A DNA stretch of 16,529 bases from NCBI GenBank assembly GCA_021790075.1, contig JAJYIN010000020.1:1-16529 (forward strand), given 5' to 3'. The notes beneath the pieces are model-generated. The model was not told the origin of the DNA, made no database searches, and saw nothing but the letters and a program-made list of their open reading frames with translations. The position numbers and the translations under genes are program-made. Position 1 is the stretch's first letter, and each line of letters starts with the position of its first letter. This document shows, one piece after another, positions 6,884-14,204 of the stretch. Source of the stretch: Actinomycetes bacterium. GTDB lineage: Bacteria > Actinomycetota > Thermoleophilia > BMS3ABIN01.

Positions 6884-9492
6884 TCCCTGTAAAAAGACTG
6901 CACCTGGTTGAAGGTGGGGGATTGCTCCAGCTCGGTCCGTTCCGCGGCCGGCAGCGTCAATATCGGACCCTCCGCGCCATCCTCAACAGCAATCAAGGCC
7001 AACTCCTTCAGGACCTGCAGGCATCTTGCCACCAGGGCCGGTTGACGAAGATACTTCCCGCCAGCGAGGAGCAGCCTTTCCGTAGCGTTGTCGAGGGGAT
7101 AGCTCTTTTCCGCTTTCAGGTGCCGGTAAAGCTTGGCGAGTGGAGTCCGGAGATCGTACTCATGCTCGAGCACCTTTCTAGTAAATTGTACCTCATTAGC
7201 ACAGTGGAATAAATGAACGAAGGCCTGCGGCGCTCCGCCCGCGATGGCGTCAAAAACGCCCTGGTTGTACGGCGGATCCACAAAAACCAGGTGGTCGAAG
7301 AGAGCCGTGAGCTCCGGTGTCGCCGTGGCGGTGGCAAAATCGGCCACCATCAGCACCGGCCGGCCTTCCCGGGCTTTTTCCATCCTCTTCATGATTGTTT
7401 CCCTGCCGCAACGCGAACTGGCCAGAAGCACCTGCCTGACGCCGCTGGCAGCGGCAGGCAGTTCCTCAACCAGCTGCCGGCGGCGCCGGGCCACGTCGGC
7501 GACCAGCAACAGGATGCTCTGGCCGGTTGTCATCAAACGGCCGGTCTGGCCGGGGATGCTGCCGTAACCGCGGCGGTCCACCAGCCTGTCGTCCAGGCTG
7601 TCATGGGAATGGATACCCGCTGGGGCGACACCTGAATCTTCCCAGCCGGTGGGAAGCGGGGCGCCGCTGCTCACCAGCGACCAGAACTCGTCTCCGGTGA
7701 CGCGGTCCGGACAGTCATAATCACAGCGTCCTCGGCAGGGGCCGGCTGGCGTCTCCGGCTCGAGGGGCCGCGAGAAAATCTCCCGCAGGTTGAGCTGGGG
7801 GGAGATGGAACCGCCCCATTCATTCTGCTCCAGGCGGAAGGCCACATCCCAGCGGCTGCTTCCATTCAGTTTTTCCGCCAGGTAACCCTGGCCGAAGCCG
7901 ATGGCGGTGGAACGGGCGCCCCCGGCCTCAACCCGGCATTGGAGATGGTTGCCGTCGCGGGTGGCGCGTCCGTCCTGGATTGCGGCGCCTGCAGCCAGCA
8001 GCTCGACCGAAGGGTTCCCGAGCCCGAAAGGTTCCAGCTGGGCCAGTTCCTGGGCCAGGTCGAGGGTGAGCTCGTGGCCGCAGACCAGGGCATCCACGTA
8101 GCGGCTGGGGTGAAGCTCGTCCTTCGTGAGCGCGGCATCGGCATAGTCTGCGAATGCCTGCTTGAATTCGGGCAGCCGGTCCAGCTCGATGGTCAGGCCG
8201 CAGGCGGCCCGGTGGCCGCCGAAAGACGCCAGCATCGGGCTCAGCTCCACCAGGGAACCGTGCAGATCGAAGGCAGGGATGCTGCGGCCGGAGCCCTTGC
8301 CGTGGCCGTCTTTCTCGGAAACCATAATCACGGGCCGGTGGTGCAGCTCCACCATGCGGGACGCTACGATGCCGATCACGCCTTCGTGCCACTTATCCGA
8401 GCTGAGCACATAGCCGCGCTGCTCTCTTTGTTCGGCAGTCATCCGGCCGATCTGCTCCTCGGCTTCGGCCACCATGCGGTTCTCTATCTGTTGCCGTTCC
8501 CGGTTGAGAGCGTTCAGGGCGGCGGCCAGTTCCTCCGCCTGCGCGTCCTCCTTGGCCAGCAGCAGTTTCAGGGCGGGATCCGGGTCGTCCAGCCGGCCGG
8601 CCGCATTGATGCGGGGCGCCAGGCGGAATGCCACCAGCCCCGCGCTCAGGCGTGACTCGTCCACCTTGCCGATGCGCATCAGCGCCCGAATGCCCGGACG
8701 GTGGCTGCGCGCCATCTGTACCAGGCCGCGCTTTACCAGGCTGCGGTTCTCGCCCAGGAGGGGAACGACGTCGGCGATGGTCCCCAGCGCCACCAGATCC
8801 AGCTGGCGTTTGAGCAGCGGGGGAAGCTCGTCCGCGCTCATGCCTGCCCCCGTCTCGTCGCCGGCTTCGGCGGCTATCAGACCCTGGGCCAGCTTGAATG
8901 CGAGGCCGACGCCGGCCAGTTCCTTGAAGGGGTAGTCACACAGCAGTGGTGAGATGATTTCAGCTTCGGGCAGTTCCCCTTCCACCGGGCGGTGGTGGTC
9001 GATGACGATCACTTCCATGCCCAGCTGGCGGGCTTTTCCCAAAACTGAGCGGGCACTGATGCCGCAATCGACGGTGAGCAGCAGAGAGGCGCCCCTGGCG
9101 GCAATGTTCTCCACCGTTGCCGCCGCGATGCCGTAGCCTTCCTTAAAGCGGTTGGGCAGGTGATGGCTGACACGGCCGCCCAGTTCGGTGAACACCTCCA
9201 CGAGCAGAGCTGTCGACGAAATGCCGTCGACATCGTAGTCTCCATGGATGCAGATATGCTCGCCAGAGGCGATCGCCGCCCGCAGGCGGTCGCAGATTGC
9301 TTTCATGCGGGGAAACAGGAAAGGTGAATGAAGCTCCCCCAGTGGTGAGAGAAACCGGTGGGCGGATTCCGGTGTGTCATAACCGCGCCGCGCCAGCACG
9401 GTGGCCATGACCTCGCTGGTGCCCAGGGTTTCGGAAAGTTTCCTGACCTTGTTATAAGCGAGGGGCGAGGTGTGCCAGCGGGCCGTTCTCAT
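6841..9492 (-). CDS. recJ: Single-stranded-DNA-specific exonuclease RecJ, long form
   Basis: An 883-residue product from ATG 9492, which has AGGA 9 bases upstream; an in-frame TTG at 9510 is less likely. RecJ degrades ssDNA 5' to 3' in recombination and mismatch or base-excision repair. DHH-family motifs are intact: DYDVDG (85-90), DCG (142-144), DHH (165-167), LGTIADVVPL (237 on), and the DHHA1 motif GGHRAACG (425-432). An OB-fold-like part follows to about 575. The last ~300 residues are an extension absent from E. coli RecJ (about 577 aa) but similar in size to the extended Gram-positive forms. It contains a Cys586/Cys590/Cys594 cluster, a segment LFDHLVFVDPPYNQG like a degenerate helicase motif, and a C-terminal winged-helix-like region. 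The stop lies inside the rel gene, so the two are coupled. Confidence 0.96.
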   Translation of the reverse strand: MRTARWHTSPLAYNKVRKLSETLGTSEVMATVLARRGYDTPESAHRFLSPLGELHSPFLFPRMKAICDRLRAAIASGEHICIHGDYDVDGISSTALLVEVFTELGGRVSHHLPNRFKEGYGIAAATVENIAARGASLLLTVDCGISARSVLGKARQLGMEVIVIDHHRPVEGELPEAEIISPLLCDYPFKELAGVGLAFKLAQGLIAAEAGDETGAGMSADELPPLLKRQLDLVALGTIADVVPLLGENRSLVKRGLVQMARSHRPGIRALMRIGKVDESRLSAGLVAFRLAPRINAAGRLDDPDPALKLLLAKEDAQAEELAAALNALNRERQQIENRMVAEAEEQIGRMTAEQREQRGYVLSSDKWHEGVIGIVASRMVELHHRPVIMVSEKDGHGKGSGRSIPAFDLHGSLVELSPMLASFGGHRAACGLTIELDRLPEFKQAFADYADAALTKDELHPSRYVDALVCGHELTLDLAQELAQLEPFGLGNPSVELLAAGAAIQDGRATRDGNHLQCRVEAGGARSTAIGFGQGYLAEKLNGSSRWDVAFRLEQNEWGGSISPQLNLREIFSRPLEPETPAGPCRGRCDYDCPDRVTGDEFWSLVSSGAPLPTGWEDSGVAPAGIHSHDSLDDRLVDRRGYGSIPGQTGRLMTTGQSILLLVADVARRRRQLVEELPAAASGVRQVLLASSRCGRETIMKRMEKAREGRPVLMVADFATATATPELTALFDHLVFVDPPYNQGVFDAIAGGAPQAFVHLFHCANEVQFTRKVLEHEYDLRTPLAKLYRHLKAEKSYPLDNATERLLLAGGKYLRQPALVARCLQVLKELALIAVEDGAEGPILTLPAAERTELEQSPTFNQVQSFYRECLQYLSKSPNVII

Positions 9493-9570
9493 GTGTCCGA
9501 ATCCTAACAACCGGCTCGGATGGAAAGCAACAGGTTACTGGGGGAATTGTATGAATATAACTAGTTTTTC

Positions 9571-9579
9571 TGTCATAAT
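9571..9579 (+). promoter_or_regulatory. Possible extended -10 promoter of the NifU-type gene
   Basis: TGTCATAAT matches an extended -10 (TGn plus CATAAT, five of six) 45 bases upstream of the ATG. A TTGTAT at 9547 is 21 bases away, too far for a standard -35. On the opposite strand the same bases (ATGACA) could serve as a -35 for recJ, with TACAAT 19 bases further on. This is a weak call based on motif resemblance. Confidence 0.35.
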
Positions 9580-9624
9580 GAACTGTGCGCCCGCGAGGCG
9601 CAGTCAATTGAGGAGGTGAACAGG

Positions 9625-9849
9625 ATGCTACGCGATCAGGTTGAGGAAGCATTACAGAAGATACGGCCCGCCCTGCAGCAGGATGGCGGCGACCTTGAAC
9701 TTATAGATGTCACAGATGACGGCCGGGTAAAAATCAGGCTAACCGGAGCCTGCGGCGGCTGTCCTATGTCCCAGATGACCCTGAAGATGGGTATCGAGCA
9801 GCGGCTGAAGGAAGAGATCCCGGAAGTGGAATTGGTGGAGGCCGTTTAG
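9625..9849 (+). CDS. NifU C-terminal-domain Fe-S cluster scaffold protein
   Basis: A 74-residue stand-alone NifU-type (Nfu) domain. The conserved helix with LQQDGGDLELIDV and the cluster-binding loop GACGGCPMSQMTLK are present; Cys43 and Cys46 form the C-x2-C that binds an Fe-S cluster at a dimer interface. Nfu proteins carry assembled clusters to target enzymes in the cytoplasm. The start is the ATG at 9625 because a perfect AGGAGG (9611-9616) lies 8 bases upstream; the GTG at 9616 overlaps that site and is not used. The length matches single-domain Nfu proteins. It is a one-gene unit, divergent from recJ and ended by a strong terminator. No sufBCD or isc gene is in the window. Confidence 0.95.
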   Translation: MLRDQVEEALQKIRPALQQDGGDLELIDVTDDGRVKIRLTGACGGCPMSQMTLKMGIEQRLKEEIPEVELVEAV

Positions 9850-9869
9850 GCTTCTGGCTACAGAAATGC

Positions 9870-9896
9870 AAAGCGGCCGGTCCTACCGGCCGCTTT
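9870..9896. terminator. Bidirectional intrinsic terminator between the NifU-type gene and the small-peptide gene
   Basis: An 11-bp perfect stem (AAAGCGGCCGG / CCGGCCGCTTT) with loop TCCTA. The flanking A and T runs are at the stem ends, so it can work in both directions: 20 bases after the NifU-type stop on the plus strand and about 25 bases after the small-peptide stop on the minus strand. That it also closes the minus-strand peptide gene supports that gene being a real transcription unit. Confidence 0.9.
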
Positions 9897-9921
9897 ATTC
9901 ATGCAACAAATCTGAAGCCGC

Positions 9922-10053
9922 TTAAGGCCGCGACGGCGGTGGCGGCACGGTGATGCTGCAATGGAACTGTGGACATTCGCGCGTGACGTCCATGACGTTA
10001 TCCATCTTGATCACCGTTGGCTTGATGTAGGTACTTTTCTTCATCGTTTTCAT
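9922..10053 (-). CDS. 43-residue putative RiPP precursor-like peptide
   Basis: From the ATG at 10053, AGGGGGT lies 9 bases upstream, which favours this start over GTG 10110 and over ATG 10044. The N-terminal half is a basic leader-like segment (KKSTYIKPTVIKMDNVMDVT); the C-terminal half is compact and unusual, with Cys27 and Cys32 (C-x4-C) and four consecutive prolines (37-40). Residues Tyr9, Pro12, Val14, Asp18 and Thr24 fall at the spacing of the lasso-peptide leader motif Y-x2-P-x-L-x3-G-x5-T, with V for L and D for G. There is no Asp or Glu at ring position 7-9 after Thr24-Arg25, so a true lasso peptide is doubtful. It has its own extended -10 and a downstream terminator. No modification enzyme, RRE, protease or exporter is nearby. 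It could instead be an unmodified small protein. The product is not recognised with certainty. Confidence 0.6.
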   Translation of the reverse strand: MKTMKKSTYIKPTVIKMDNVMDVTRECPQFHCSITVPPPPSRP

Positions 10054-10100
10054 CCGGCTGGGACCCCCTGCGCTAATTGCTGGCGCTTCGAAGTAGAAGA

Positions 10101-10109
10101 ATTGTACCA
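10101..10109 (-). promoter_or_regulatory. Extended -10 promoter of the small-peptide gene
   Basis: On the minus strand, TGGTACAAT is an extended -10 (TGn plus TACAAT). It lies about 47 bases upstream of the ATG at 10053 and inside the 85-base gap after the EF-G-like gene. The -35 region (TATTCA at 17 bases) is poor. Confidence 0.5.
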
Positions 10110-10138
10110 CTTGTGTATGAATTTGAATAGCCCCCTGA

Positions 10139-12211
10139 CTATTTTTCTTCCTTTTCCGCCTGCGCCTGTTCCATTATTTTCTGCGCCAGGTGGGCCGGCA
10201 CCTCTTCGTATCTGAGGAAATCCATCGTGTAATCTCCGCGGCCGCCGGTCATGGAACGCAGGTCGGGAGCGTAGCTGAGCATCTCCGCCAGCGGGACTTC
10301 GGCGTTCACCTGGTTCATTTTGCCCTTGGGTTCCATGCCCAGCACCTTGCCCCGGCGGGAGTTCATGTCGCCGATGACATCACCCACGTTTTCTTCCGGC
10401 ACGGTGATGTGTACAGTCATGATTGGCTCCAGGAGGACCGGATTGGCCTGCTCGATGGCCTTCTTCAGCCCCATGGAGGCGGCAATCTTGAAAGCCATTT
10501 CAGACGAGTCGACCGGATGGTGCGACCCGTCATAAACGGTGACGCGCATGTCCACGATGGGGCTGCCGGCCAGCTCGCCTTCCTTCATCGATTCGACGAC
10601 TCCCTTCTCCACCGCCGGTATAAAGCCGCGGGGGATGACGCCGCCGACAACCTTGTCCACGAACTCAAACCCCTCGCCGCGGGGAAGCGGCTCCACTTCC
10701 AGCCAGGCATCGCCGTACTGGCCGCGGCCGCCTGTCTGTTTCTTGTATTTCCCCTGCGCCTTGGCCGGTTTGCGGATCGTCTCCAGGTACGGCACGCGCG
10801 GCGGTTTCAGGTTCACCTCGGCGCCGAAGCGGCGCTTCATGCGGTCGACAACGACCTCCACATGTACCTGACTCAGGCCCGACACGACCAGCTCGTTGGT
10901 CTGCGGATCCCGCTGCACCACCAGGGTGGGGTCCTCTTCCTGCAGCCGCTTGAGAGAGGAGCTGATTTTCTCCTCATCCCCCTTGCTCTTGGGCTCTACG
11001 GCAAAGGACATCACCGGGTTGGGGAACTTGAGCGGCGGGAAGGTGATCTGTCCGCCTTCGGCGCAGAGAGAATCGCCGGTGCCGGTAGCCTTGAGTTTGG
11101 CGACCGCGCCAATGTCACCGGGACCCAGGGCGTCCACGGGGCTGTTGTCCTTGCCCTGCAGCCTCAGCAGCTGGCCGATGCGCTCCTTGGTCTTGGTCGC
11201 CGGGTTATAGACGTTGCTGTCGCTTTTGAGCTCCCCGGAAAATACCCGGATGACATTGATCCGTCCACTGAACGGGTCGGCCAGCGTCTTGAAGACAAAA
11301 GCCGCCAGCGGCCTGTCCGCCTTGCAGGCCAGCTGGATTTCTTCCTCTCCGTCGATGGCGGTCACCGGCGCCCGGCGGGCCGGCGAAGGCACCGCGTCCA
11401 CCAAAAGGTTCAGCAGCAGATCGACGCCAATGTTCCTGGTGGCGCAGCCGGCGGCGACAGGAAAGATGTTGCCCGCCGCCACACCCGCCTTCAGCGCCGC
11501 GAAAAGCTTCTCGTTGCTGATCTCTTCCCCTTCCAGGTATTTCTCCATGACGGCGTCGTCGTTCTCGGCGACGGCGTCCATCAGCTTCTCCCGGTATGCC
11601 TCGGCTTCAGCCATCAGGTCGTCGGGAACCGGACCTACGCTGGCCTGGCCGCCCTCATAGCGGTAGGCCTTCATGCTCAGCAGATCGACTACGCCTTCAA
11701 ACTTGTCTTCTGCCCCGATAGGCAGTTGGGCCGCGACCGCTCCCTGTCCGAAAGATTCCCCGAGTTGACTCACTGCGGTTCCAAAGTCGGCCCGCTCCCG
11801 GTCCATCATGTTGACGAAGCAGACGCGGCTGACGCCGTTTTCCTCACAATGCTTCCAGAGCCGCTCATGCTGCACTTCCAGCCCTTGGGTGGCGTTCAGC
11901 ACCACGACGGCGCCCTCGACGACCCGGATGGCGGCGATGGTGTCGGCATGGAAACTGGGATCGCCGGGAGTGTCAAGCAGGTTGATATCGTGGTCGCGCC
12001 AGCTTGTGTGGCAGAGGGCCGCGGAGATGGAATGCTGCCGTTTTTTCTCGTCCTCGTCGTAGTCGGCCACCGTGGAACCCTGCTCGATTGTCCCCTGGCG
12101 GTTGACAGCGCCGGAGGTAAAAAGAACCGCCTCGGAAAGGCTGGTTTTTCCGGTGCCGCGGTGGCCCAGCATGGCTACGTTTCTGATTTTTGCAGGGTCT
12201 GCAGCGGGCAT
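10139..12211 (-). CDS. EF-G-like translational GTPase (EF-G2 type)
   Basis: A 690-residue product from ATG 12211 (AAAGGAG 9 bases upstream; the frame is open to a TTG at 12289 but that lacks support). It has the full EF-G layout: GTPase domain, domain II, domain III (about residue 400 on), domain IV (YGDAWLEVEPLPRGEGFEFVDKV region) and domain V. G1 is intact (GHRGTGKT, 16-23). G3 is DTPGD, with Asp84 where canonical EF-G and EF-Tu have the catalytic His. G4 is N-M-M-D (134-137) where NKxD is expected. These changes place it with EF-G-like paralogues such as actinobacterial FusA2, not with the main translocase, which is normally beside rpsL-rpsG-tuf. Its role is uncertain. It is 56 bases downstream of the glycosylase gene on the same strand, so it is probably cotranscribed. 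Confidence 0.93.
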   Translation of the reverse strand: MPAADPAKIRNVAMLGHRGTGKTSLSEAVLFTSGAVNRQGTIEQGSTVADYDEDEKKRQHSISAALCHTSWRDHDINLLDTPGDPSFHADTIAAIRVVEGAVVVLNATQGLEVQHERLWKHCEENGVSRVCFVNMMDRERADFGTAVSQLGESFGQGAVAAQLPIGAEDKFEGVVDLLSMKAYRYEGGQASVGPVPDDLMAEAEAYREKLMDAVAENDDAVMEKYLEGEEISNEKLFAALKAGVAAGNIFPVAAGCATRNIGVDLLLNLLVDAVPSPARRAPVTAIDGEEEIQLACKADRPLAAFVFKTLADPFSGRINVIRVFSGELKSDSNVYNPATKTKERIGQLLRLQGKDNSPVDALGPGDIGAVAKLKATGTGDSLCAEGGQITFPPLKFPNPVMSFAVEPKSKGDEEKISSSLKRLQEEDPTLVVQRDPQTNELVVSGLSQVHVEVVVDRMKRRFGAEVNLKPPRVPYLETIRKPAKAQGKYKKQTGGRGQYGDAWLEVEPLPRGEGFEFVDKVVGGVIPRGFIPAVEKGVVESMKEGELAGSPIVDMRVTVYDGSHHPVDSSEMAFKIAASMGLKKAIEQANPVLLEPIMTVHITVPEENVGDVIGDMNSRRGKVLGMEPKGKMNQVNAEVPLAEMLSYAPDLRSMTGGRGDYTMDFLRYEEVPAHLAQKIMEQAQAEKEEK

Positions 12212-12267
12212 GGGCAACAACTCCTTTGGTTGTAGAAGAGTCCAAGCAGGAATTGTATCCCTAACGC

Positions 12268-13068
12268 TTACACCTGGCAATGAGGGCAATAAAAGGTCTT
12301 GCGCCCCTTCTTTACCATCTCGATCTTGTGGCCGTCATGCGCGCAGGGCTCGCCGGCGCGGCGGTGGACCCTGGTCTGGTAATGCCCATGGTTGCCGTGG
12401 GCGTCCCTGAACTCTTCCTCGCCTCCCCCGCTGATTGCTTCCCTGAGGGTGCTTTTCATCTGGCGCGCCAGCTCGCTGAACTCATCGCCCGATAGGGAGC
12501 TCACCTTGCGGAACGGACTCAGGCGCGCGTTCCAGAGGATCTCATCCGAATAAGTGTTGCCGATGCCGCCCAGGACGTCCTGGTCCATGAGAGCCGCCTT
12601 GAGCTGCTTGCCGGGCGGCAGCAGTTTCCGCAAGCGCTCGGGCGTCAGCGCCGGATCCAGAGGATCGGCGCCGCTTTTCATGACCGGCAGGTGGGTCAGC
12701 TCGCTGGCGTGACCCAGGTGAAACTCGCTCAGCTGCAGATCGGTGAACTCCAGGGCGGAGCCGTCGGTGAAATTCCAGGCCACGCCTGCGGTTTCGGCGA
12801 CCTGTTGTTTGCGGCAGATCGCCAGCGCTCCCAGTTTGTAGTGGAAGGCCATCGCCATGTTGCCGTCGAGCCGGAAGATGAGCGCTTTGCCCTGGCGCTC
12901 GATCTCCGTCACCCTGTGGCGGTTCAGGTTGATCGAGAAAGCACGGCCGTCTTCCAGAGGCGTGCGGACAGCCTTCTCCCGCCCCACCACGACGTCGCTG
13001 ATGGTTTTGCCCTTCACGCACGGCCTCAGTGTCTTTCGGGCAACTTCCAGTTCGGGAAGTTCCGGCAA
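12268..13068 (-). CDS. mutM: Fpg/Nei-family DNA glycosylase (formamidopyrimidine-DNA glycosylase-like)
   Basis: A 266-residue product, about the family's length. It removes oxidised bases (8-oxoG, Fapy) and nicks the abasic site. The start is TTG 13068 with GGAG 5 bases upstream; removal of Met exposes the catalytic Pro2 in MPELPELEV, followed by Glu3. Lys61 (ERQGKALIF) is the beta-hairpin lysine, and the H2TH motif has GGIGNTYSDEILW with Asn171. Odd points: the usual DPRRFG loop is replaced by DLQLSEF (from 110), and the zinc finger has Cys242, Cys261 and Cys264 but Asp245 where the second Cys should be; His244 or His247 could substitute. It may therefore have altered base preference. The gene follows the lipoprotein stop by 2 bases, so the two are coupled. 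The mutM symbol reflects family, not proven specificity. Confidence 0.9.
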   Translation of the reverse strand: MPELPELEVARKTLRPCVKGKTISDVVVGREKAVRTPLEDGRAFSINLNRHRVTEIERQGKALIFRLDGNMAMAFHYKLGALAICRKQQVAETAGVAWNFTDGSALEFTDLQLSEFHLGHASELTHLPVMKSGADPLDPALTPERLRKLLPPGKQLKAALMDQDVLGGIGNTYSDEILWNARLSPFRKVSSLSGDEFSELARQMKSTLREAISGGGEEEFRDAHGNHGHYQTRVHRRAGEPCAHDGHKIEMVKKGRKTFYCPHCQV

Positions 13069-13070
13069 GG

Positions 13071-14090
13071 CTACTCCGCTCTCTTGACGCCGTTGGCTTT
13101 GACGCTGATGTGCTTGACTGCGGACGCGACGCTGTTATCGGCCAGGCTGATTATATAAAGGGTGCTGTCGCTTGCCGGCGGTGTCGCGGTCACGAACAGG
13201 AAGCGGCCATCGGCGCTGAAATCGGCGCCGTAGTAATCAGTGTCCGGTTTGGGAGCCGGCTTGATCGAAGCTACGAGTGTCCTGTTGGCCGCATCCACCT
13301 GGAAGATTTCTCCCCGGGCCATCACGTATACAAACCGGCCGTCCAACGAAGTCACCGCCTCATTCAACGAAGCAGCCGGCAGGCTGAGGTAGCCGGTGAC
13401 GGTTCCGCCCGGCCAGGCCGCGAAAAGGAGGCCGCTGCCCCGGGGGCCGGTCACGGGTACGAACAACTGTGAGCCCTGGATCGACCAGGCCGCTCCGTGC
13501 GCCACCGTGTACCCGGGGAAGTCGATCTCGCCCCCGGTCAACCGGTCCGCAGCCGGATCAACGGCCAGGAGGCGGGCCACCCCGTTGGCAGGGGCGCCAT
13601 CGGCCGCGTACAGCAGTCCGTCAGGACCCTTGACCAGGGCAAGCAACTGGCCGGCAGGCGTATCGATGGTAACCGTGCCGGGATTCCAGTTGTTGCCGTC
13701 CCAGCGGAATTTGTCGATTCTTCCGTTTGCCTTGCTGGCGACGTACATGGAGCTGCCATCCGGCGTGACGAACACGTCCGCAGGAGCGGCCGCCGCGGTC
13801 TGCTCGACGGTTTTTTCCACGAAGCCGCTGACGTTGTCATAAACACGGATGCTGCCCCAACCAGGCGTCGGGCCGTTCTCGTCGGCAACGTACAGGAGCG
13901 CTCCGTGCCAGTCGGCGCTCCGGTCGATTTCCGTCCGTTGCGGCACCGATGTGTCCGGCTCGTAGCCGCAGCCGCTTATGACCGTCAGGGCCGGCAGGCT
14001 GAAGGTCAGGAGCAGGATCAGGGACAGCGCCGGGAGCAACCTTGCCCGGAAAATTGACAGGACAGCCCCTTTTTTATTGAGATGTATCAC
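13071..14090 (-). CDS. Lipoprotein with beta-propeller-like (YncE/lactonase-type) repeats
   Basis: A 339-residue product. A basic N-terminus (K6, K7, R15, R17) precedes a hydrophobic stretch (about 18-38) and a lipobox ISGC with Cys41, so it should be lipidated and held on the outer face of the membrane. The rest has repeated blade-like strands: LLYVADENG, DVFVTPDGSSMYVASKANGRI, GPDGLLYAADG, TSLDGRFVYVMARGEIFQVD and FSADGRFLFVTATP. This pattern (xxDGxxLYV) is typical of seven-bladed propellers such as YncE. No catalytic residues can be assigned, so function is unknown. The GTG at 14090 lacks a ribosome binding site; no better ATG, GTG or TTG retains the basic N-region, so the start is tentative. 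It is the first gene of the lipoprotein / glycosylase / EF-G-like run. Confidence 0.85.
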   Translation of the reverse strand: MIHLNKKGAVLSIFRARLLPALSLILLLTFSLPALTVISGCGYEPDTSVPQRTEIDRSADWHGALLYVADENGPTPGWGSIRVYDNVSGFVEKTVEQTAAAAPADVFVTPDGSSMYVASKANGRIDKFRWDGNNWNPGTVTIDTPAGQLLALVKGPDGLLYAADGAPANGVARLLAVDPAADRLTGGEIDFPGYTVAHGAAWSIQGSQLFVPVTGPRGSGLLFAAWPGGTVTGYLSLPAASLNEAVTSLDGRFVYVMARGEIFQVDAANRTLVASIKPAPKPDTDYYGADFSADGRFLFVTATPPASDSTLYIISLADNSVASAVKHISVKANGVKRAE

Positions 14091-14166
14091 GTCAAGGCCA
14101 TTCGCGGCGTTTTTCCCGTTAACCGCTGCTTCTTTTGGGAATACTGCTAATGTATTCTATTTGTAT

Positions 14167-14180
14167 GGGTTTATAAACCC
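14167..14180. promoter_or_regulatory. Perfect 14-bp palindrome in the divergent intergenic region
   Basis: GGGTTTATAAACCC is fully self-complementary and lies 24 bases upstream of the zinc-ribbon gene, in the 114-bp gap shared with the divergent lipoprotein gene. It includes TATAAA, so it may overlap a -10 element. It could be an operator for one or both genes; its role is inferred from position and symmetry only. Confidence 0.4.
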
Positions 14181-14204
14181 GGCCAACGAGAAAGAAGGAT
14201 TGGG

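Noticed and set aside
9922..10053. Assignment of the small peptide as a true lasso peptide
   Set aside because: There is no Asp or Glu at position 7-9 of the presumed core to close the macrolactam ring, and no B or C enzyme genes are nearby.
10190..12235. 681-codon open frame on the plus strand opposite the EF-G-like gene
   Set aside because: Antisense to a clearly conserved translational GTPase; no ribosome site and His/Leu-rich shadow composition.
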